Shown here: piece after piece, positions 6,150-7,933 of the stretch
Layout: each line of letters opens with the position of its first letter
How positions within the stretch are numbered: the first letter of the stretch is position 1
NCBI GenBank assembly: GCA_023659985.1
Contig: JAGXOH010000034.1
Coordinates: forward strand, 1-7,933
Length of the DNA stretch: 7,933 nucleotides
DNA from: Candidatus Falkowbacteria bacterium LH_S3
GTDB lineage: Bacteria > Patescibacteriota > Patescibacteriia > Patescibacteriales > JAGXOH01
Direction: 5' to 3'
The notes under the pieces: model-generated
The model's database searches: none
Told to the model about the DNA's origin: nothing
Seen by the model: the letters and a program-made list of their open reading frames with translations, nothing else
Program-made: the position numbers and the translations under genes

Positions 6150-6235
6150 AAGGTTGTGTCCATAGAATTTAAAAATAAGATTTTTTATTATTCCGCCTAA
6201 GTTTTATATCCGAAAGAAGAGTAAAAGGCGCGCGA

Positions 6236-7090
6236 TTAAAGATATTTTGTTAGATATTTTTTTAGTTCCCCGTTGATATCTTTCCTTTCCATGGCATAAG
6301 CCAAGGTGGCTTTTAAGTAATTCAGAGGGTCCCCCGTAGTCATCCATTCTCCATTCTCCACTTTTTTAGCCATAAATTTTCCTTTGTTTTGAACATATTT
6401 TTTAATAGCATCCACCATCCACAGTTCATTATCTTTGCCTAAACTCGTATTTTTAAGTATTTCCACTATATCTTGATTTAAAATCATTCTTCCGAAATCA
6501 GCTAAGTTAGAAGGAGCATCTTTTAGGGCAGGCTTTTCCACTATATCTTGAATCTCCATAGAGTTTTCTTTGAGTTTTACTATACCGTAACGATCAACCG
6601 TTTCTTGAGGTACTTCTTGAACTCCGATCATAGGGAGCCCGTATTGCTCAAAATCATTTATCATTTGTTTGGTAAATGATTCTTTAGATTTGACTATGTC
6701 ATCACCCCAGACAAAGACAAAAGGTTCGTTTTTGGTTAAACTGGCGGCTGACAATACTGGGGTGCCGGTGCCATAAGGTCCTTTTTGGCGTACATAGATA
6801 AAATTGGCCATCTCTGAAATGTTTTTTATTTGCTGTAACCTTTTTTCTTTGCCACTCCTTTTTAACTCTTCTTCTAGGGCCCAACTTTGATCAAAATGGT
6901 CTTCTAATGGTTTTTTATCCCATTTAGTAACTAAGATTATATCCTCAATCCCGGCTTCTACTAACTCTTTCACTACTAACTGAATGATGGGTTTGTCCAC
7001 TATAGGGAGCATTTCTTTTGGCATGGATTTGGTGGCAGGCAATAGTCTGGTACCGGAACCGGCAACTGCCACAATAGCTTTTTTGATCAT
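6236..7090 (-). CDS. galU: UTP-glucose-1-phosphate uridylyltransferase
   Basis: Makes UDP-glucose from UTP and glucose-1-phosphate, the donor for surface glycans and the precursor of UDP-galactose and UDP-glucuronate. The signature AGSGTRLLPATKSMPKEMLP (10-29) and VDKPIIQ (31-37) are diagnostic of bacterial GalU. They are followed by GIEDIILVT (47-55), EDHFD (63-67), IYVRQKGPYGTGTPVL (98-113), the metal-binding WGDD (128-131), VEKPALKDAPSNLADFGRMI (184-203) and the C-terminal TTGDPLNYLKA (251-261). Length (284) is normal. Two departures from the textbook enzyme are GTGTPVL where GLGHAVL is usual, and ELWMVDAI in place of EIQLTDAI; these may be lineage variants. The start is fixed by the signature; no Shine-Dalgarno is visible. 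It lies 86 bp upstream of, and on the same strand as, the HEPN-motif gene. Functionally it belongs with the rfbA-glycosyltransferase operon on the other side of the methyltransferase. Confidence 0.93.
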   Translation of the reverse strand: MIKKAIVAVAGSGTRLLPATKSMPKEMLPIVDKPIIQLVVKELVEAGIEDIILVTKWDKKPLEDHFDQSWALEEELKRSGKEKRLQQIKNISEMANFIYVRQKGPYGTGTPVLSAASLTKNEPFVFVWGDDIVKSKESFTKQMINDFEQYGLPMIGVQEVPQETVDRYGIVKLKENSMEIQDIVEKPALKDAPSNLADFGRMILNQDIVEILKNTSLGKDNELWMVDAIKKYVQNKGKFMAKKVENGEWMTTGDPLNYLKATLAYAMERKDINGELKKYLTKYL

Positions 7091-7152
7091 AATAATAAGA
7101 TTAAAAATTATTTTTTATTTTTCAGGGCTTGTTGTTTTAATATGTTTGTAGC

Positions 7153-7181
7153 GTTTTATGATAGTGGAAAGTTTATATCAA
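7153..7181 (-). promoter_or_regulatory. Weak candidate promoter of galU
   Basis: On the minus strand TTGATA (7181..7176) is followed after 17 bp by TAAAAC (7158..7153), leaving a leader of about 55 nt. Both boxes are imperfect. The rest of 7091-7250 is AT-rich with nothing else I can identify. Confidence 0.3.
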
Positions 7182-7255
7182 TTGTATATAATACCATATC
7201 ATTTTATTTTTGTTTTTAGCAACAATTTTTGGTAATGTGCATACACATTTGTCGG

Positions 7256-7292
7256 TTTTAAATTAAGCAAAGCATTTTAAATTAAGCAGAGC
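7256..7292. repeat. Tandem 18-bp repeat
   Basis: TTTTAAATTAAGCAAAGC (7256-7273) and TTTTAAATTAAGCAGAGC (7275-7292) differ at one base and are separated by a single base. The second copy provides the left arm of the first perfect hairpin. Confidence 0.8.
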
Positions 7293-7298
7293 TTAATT
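7280..7298. repeat. Perfect 8-bp hairpin with 3-nt loop
   Basis: AATTAAGC (7280-7287), loop AGA, GCTTAATT (7291-7298). It sits immediately before the GAAAGAT heptamers and has the same 8-3-8 geometry as the hairpin at 7331-7349. No T-tract follows, so it is not a typical terminator. Confidence 0.75.
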
Positions 7299-7486
7299 GT
7301 TGAAAGATGAAAGATGAAAGATGAAAGAATAATTTGCCTTTGGCAAATTGTTCAAAGATGAAAGATGAAAGAAAAAAAATTAATTGTTGAAAGCTGAAAG
7401 CATAATTTGCCTTCGGCAAAATGTTGAAGGTTGAAAGTTGAAAGTTGAAAGCTTTGAGTTTTTAGCTTTAAGTTTTAAGCTTTTTA
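7299..7486. repeat. Second heptamer array with embedded hairpins
   Basis: Runs of GAAAGAT (from 7302), AAAGATG (from 7354), TTGAAAG (from 7431) and then CTTTGAG, TTTTTAG, CTTTAAG, TTTTAAG keep a 7-bp period. Two related hairpins interrupt the runs: AATTTGCC-TTT-GGCAAATT (7331-7349) and TTTGCC-TTC-GGCAAA (7406-7420), each preceded by a heptamer run and a TAA. The segment AATTGTTGAAAG recurs at 7294 and 7382. A 20-base word at 7457-7476 is identical to 1092-1111 in the first array and in the same orientation, so the two arrays belong to one repeat family. Together with the leader of the cold-shock gene this fills the gene-free interval 7250-7688. Confidence 0.8.
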
Positions 7487-7530
7487 TTGTATGACATTAT
7501 CATGTTGCTTTGACACATTATTTACTTCTA

Positions 7531-7559
7531 TTGACATATTTATTTTTTTATGTTAATTT
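7531..7559 (+). promoter_or_regulatory. Strong promoter of the cold-shock gene
   Basis: A perfect TTGACA (7531-7536), a 17-bp spacer and TAATTT (7554-7559) preceded by an extended -10 TG (7551-7552). Initiation around 7566 leaves a leader of about 120 nt before the ATG. It is the best promoter in the window. Confidence 0.65.
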
Positions 7560-7566
7560 AAGAAAA

Positions 7567-7688
7567 GTCAGTCAAAGTACTGACCATTCTTCCAAAAGGA
7601 AGAGTGAAAAATATCAAAAATTTAGAAAAAATAGTCGAATTTTTGTCTTTGGTATTTATTAAGTTAGTTTTTATTTTCAACATTTTAC
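7567..7688 (+). promoter_or_regulatory. Structured 5' leader of the cold-shock gene (candidate RNA thermometer)
   Basis: Three stems can be drawn in order: GTCAGT/ACTGAC (7567-7572 with 7579-7584, 6-nt loop); ATTCTTCC/GGAAGAGT (7586-7593 with 7598-7605, one G-U pair, AAAA loop); and CAAAAATT/AATTTTTG (7615-7622 with 7638-7645). The third can be prolonged or replaced by pairing AAATATC (7609-7615) with GGTATTT (7651-7657). The predicted start of transcription falls one base before the first stem. No Shine-Dalgarno precedes the ATG. Long leaders that refold at low temperature are established for cspA in E. coli. That this one acts similarly is an inference. Confidence 0.45.
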
Positions 7689-7886
7689 ATGCAAGGAACT
7701 ATCAAAAAACTGACTGATAGGCAATATGGCTTTATCACCCAAGAAGACAACAATCAAGACTTATTCTTCCATGGCAATAGCTTGGAAGGTGTTAGTTTTG
7801 AAGAGTTGAGAGAAGGTGATGAGGTTACCTTTGAGGTTGAAGAAACCGCTAAAGGTAGTGCCGCAGTCAATGTTAAAAAAGCTTAA
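7689..7886 (+). CDS. Cold-shock domain protein (CspA family)
   Basis: A 65-residue single-domain OB-fold protein that binds single-stranded RNA or DNA and is expected to act as an RNA chaperone. The RNP1 motif appears as RQYGFIT (11-17, family KGFGFI) and RNP2 as DLFFHGN (24-30, family DVFVHFS). EGDEVTFEVEETAKGSAAVNVK (42-63) matches the last strands, with the family's 'GPQAxNV' written GSAAVNV. The length is the usual 65-70. It differs from the E. coli proteins in having QED instead of the acidic-aromatic EDG and in lacking one of the RNP1 aromatics (Gln at 12), so nucleic-acid contacts may be weaker. The ATG is the only suitable start. Its promoter, long leader and two following terminator-like hairpins make it a self-contained unit. 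Confidence 0.92.
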   Translation: MQGTIKKLTDRQYGFITQEDNNQDLFFHGNSLEGVSFEELREGDEVTFEVEETAKGSAAVNVKKA

Positions 7887-7895
7887 CACTTTTTT
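7871..7895 (+). terminator. First possible terminator, overlapping the stop codon of the cold-shock gene
   Basis: TGTTAA (7871-7876) pairs with TTAACA (7883-7888) and is followed by CTTTTTT. The stem is AU-rich and includes the last codons and the stop, so it is the weaker of the two. Confidence 0.35.
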
Positions 7896-7903
7896 AGAGC
7901 ATT

Positions 7904-7932
7904 AAGGTAGGCTCAATTGGGTCTGCTTTTTT
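7904..7932 (+). terminator. Rho-independent terminator of the cold-shock gene
   Basis: GTAGGCTC (7907-7914), loop AATT, GGGTCTGC (7919-7926) forms an 8-bp stem with three G-U pairs, followed by six T residues (7927-7932). The A residues at 7904-7905 can extend the stem into the T-tract. Confidence 0.7.
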
Positions 7933-7933
7933 G

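Noticed and set aside
6150..6235. Second attC-like box (CGCCTAAG) upstream of the HEPN-motif gene
   Set aside because: It resembles GCCTAAC but lacks the essential final C and has no inverted partner, so it does not support a flanking cassette boundary.
7187..7192. Plus-strand TATAAT as a promoter into the second repeat region
   Set aside because: The -10 box is perfect, but nothing resembling a -35 box or an extended -10 is found at the right distance, and such boxes are expected by chance in AT-rich DNA.
7510..7515. Additional upstream TTGACA as a second promoter of the cold-shock gene
   Set aside because: No acceptable -10 box is present 16-18 bp downstream; the copy at 7531 has a far better partner.

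Overview
The window looks like part of an AT-rich bacterial chromosome, most plausibly from the Candidate Phyla Radiation (Patescibacteria, Parcubacteria-like). This is inferred from short compact genes, start codons mostly without a Shine-Dalgarno sequence, long low-complexity heptamer-repeat intergenic regions, and a small sigma factor followed at once by a gene starting MNDKKLIEQLN. No rRNA, tRNA or other taxonomic marker is present, so the assignment is tentative.

Layout, left to right. (1) A sigma-70 family (ECF-like) sigma factor on the minus strand, followed at the left edge by the first codons of another minus-strand gene. Upstream of the sigma gene lie two candidate TATAAT promoters. 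(2) A gene-free stretch of about 570 bp, of which about 390 bp is a degenerate 7-bp-periodic repeat array that switches strand in its middle. (3) A plus-strand operon of glucose-1-phosphate thymidylyltransferase (rfbA/rmlA) and two family 2 glycosyltransferases. Its best promoter takes its -35 box from the last repeat units. (4) An apparent accessory insertion on the minus strand: an adenine-N6 DNA methyltransferase without a visible nuclease partner, a palindromic attC-like/structured element, and a 182-aa protein with an RDxxxH (HEPN-type) motif. (5) galU on the minus strand. (6) A second repeat-rich stretch of about 600 bp, combining perfect short hairpins with 7-bp arrays and sharing an exact 20-mer with the first. 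(7) A cold-shock-domain gene with a strong promoter, a long structured 5' leader and two candidate terminators.

How the genes work together. RfbA makes dTDP-glucose and GalU makes UDP-glucose. These activated sugars feed surface polysaccharide synthesis, in which the two glycosyltransferases would add sugars. The methyltransferase and the HEPN-motif gene sit between the glycosyltransferases and galU and look like defence or mobile cargo dropped into a polysaccharide locus. The sigma factor and the cold-shock protein are regulatory genes at the two edges.

The least explained parts are the two heptamer arrays, the attC-like element beside the HEPN-motif gene, that gene itself, and the cold-shock leader.
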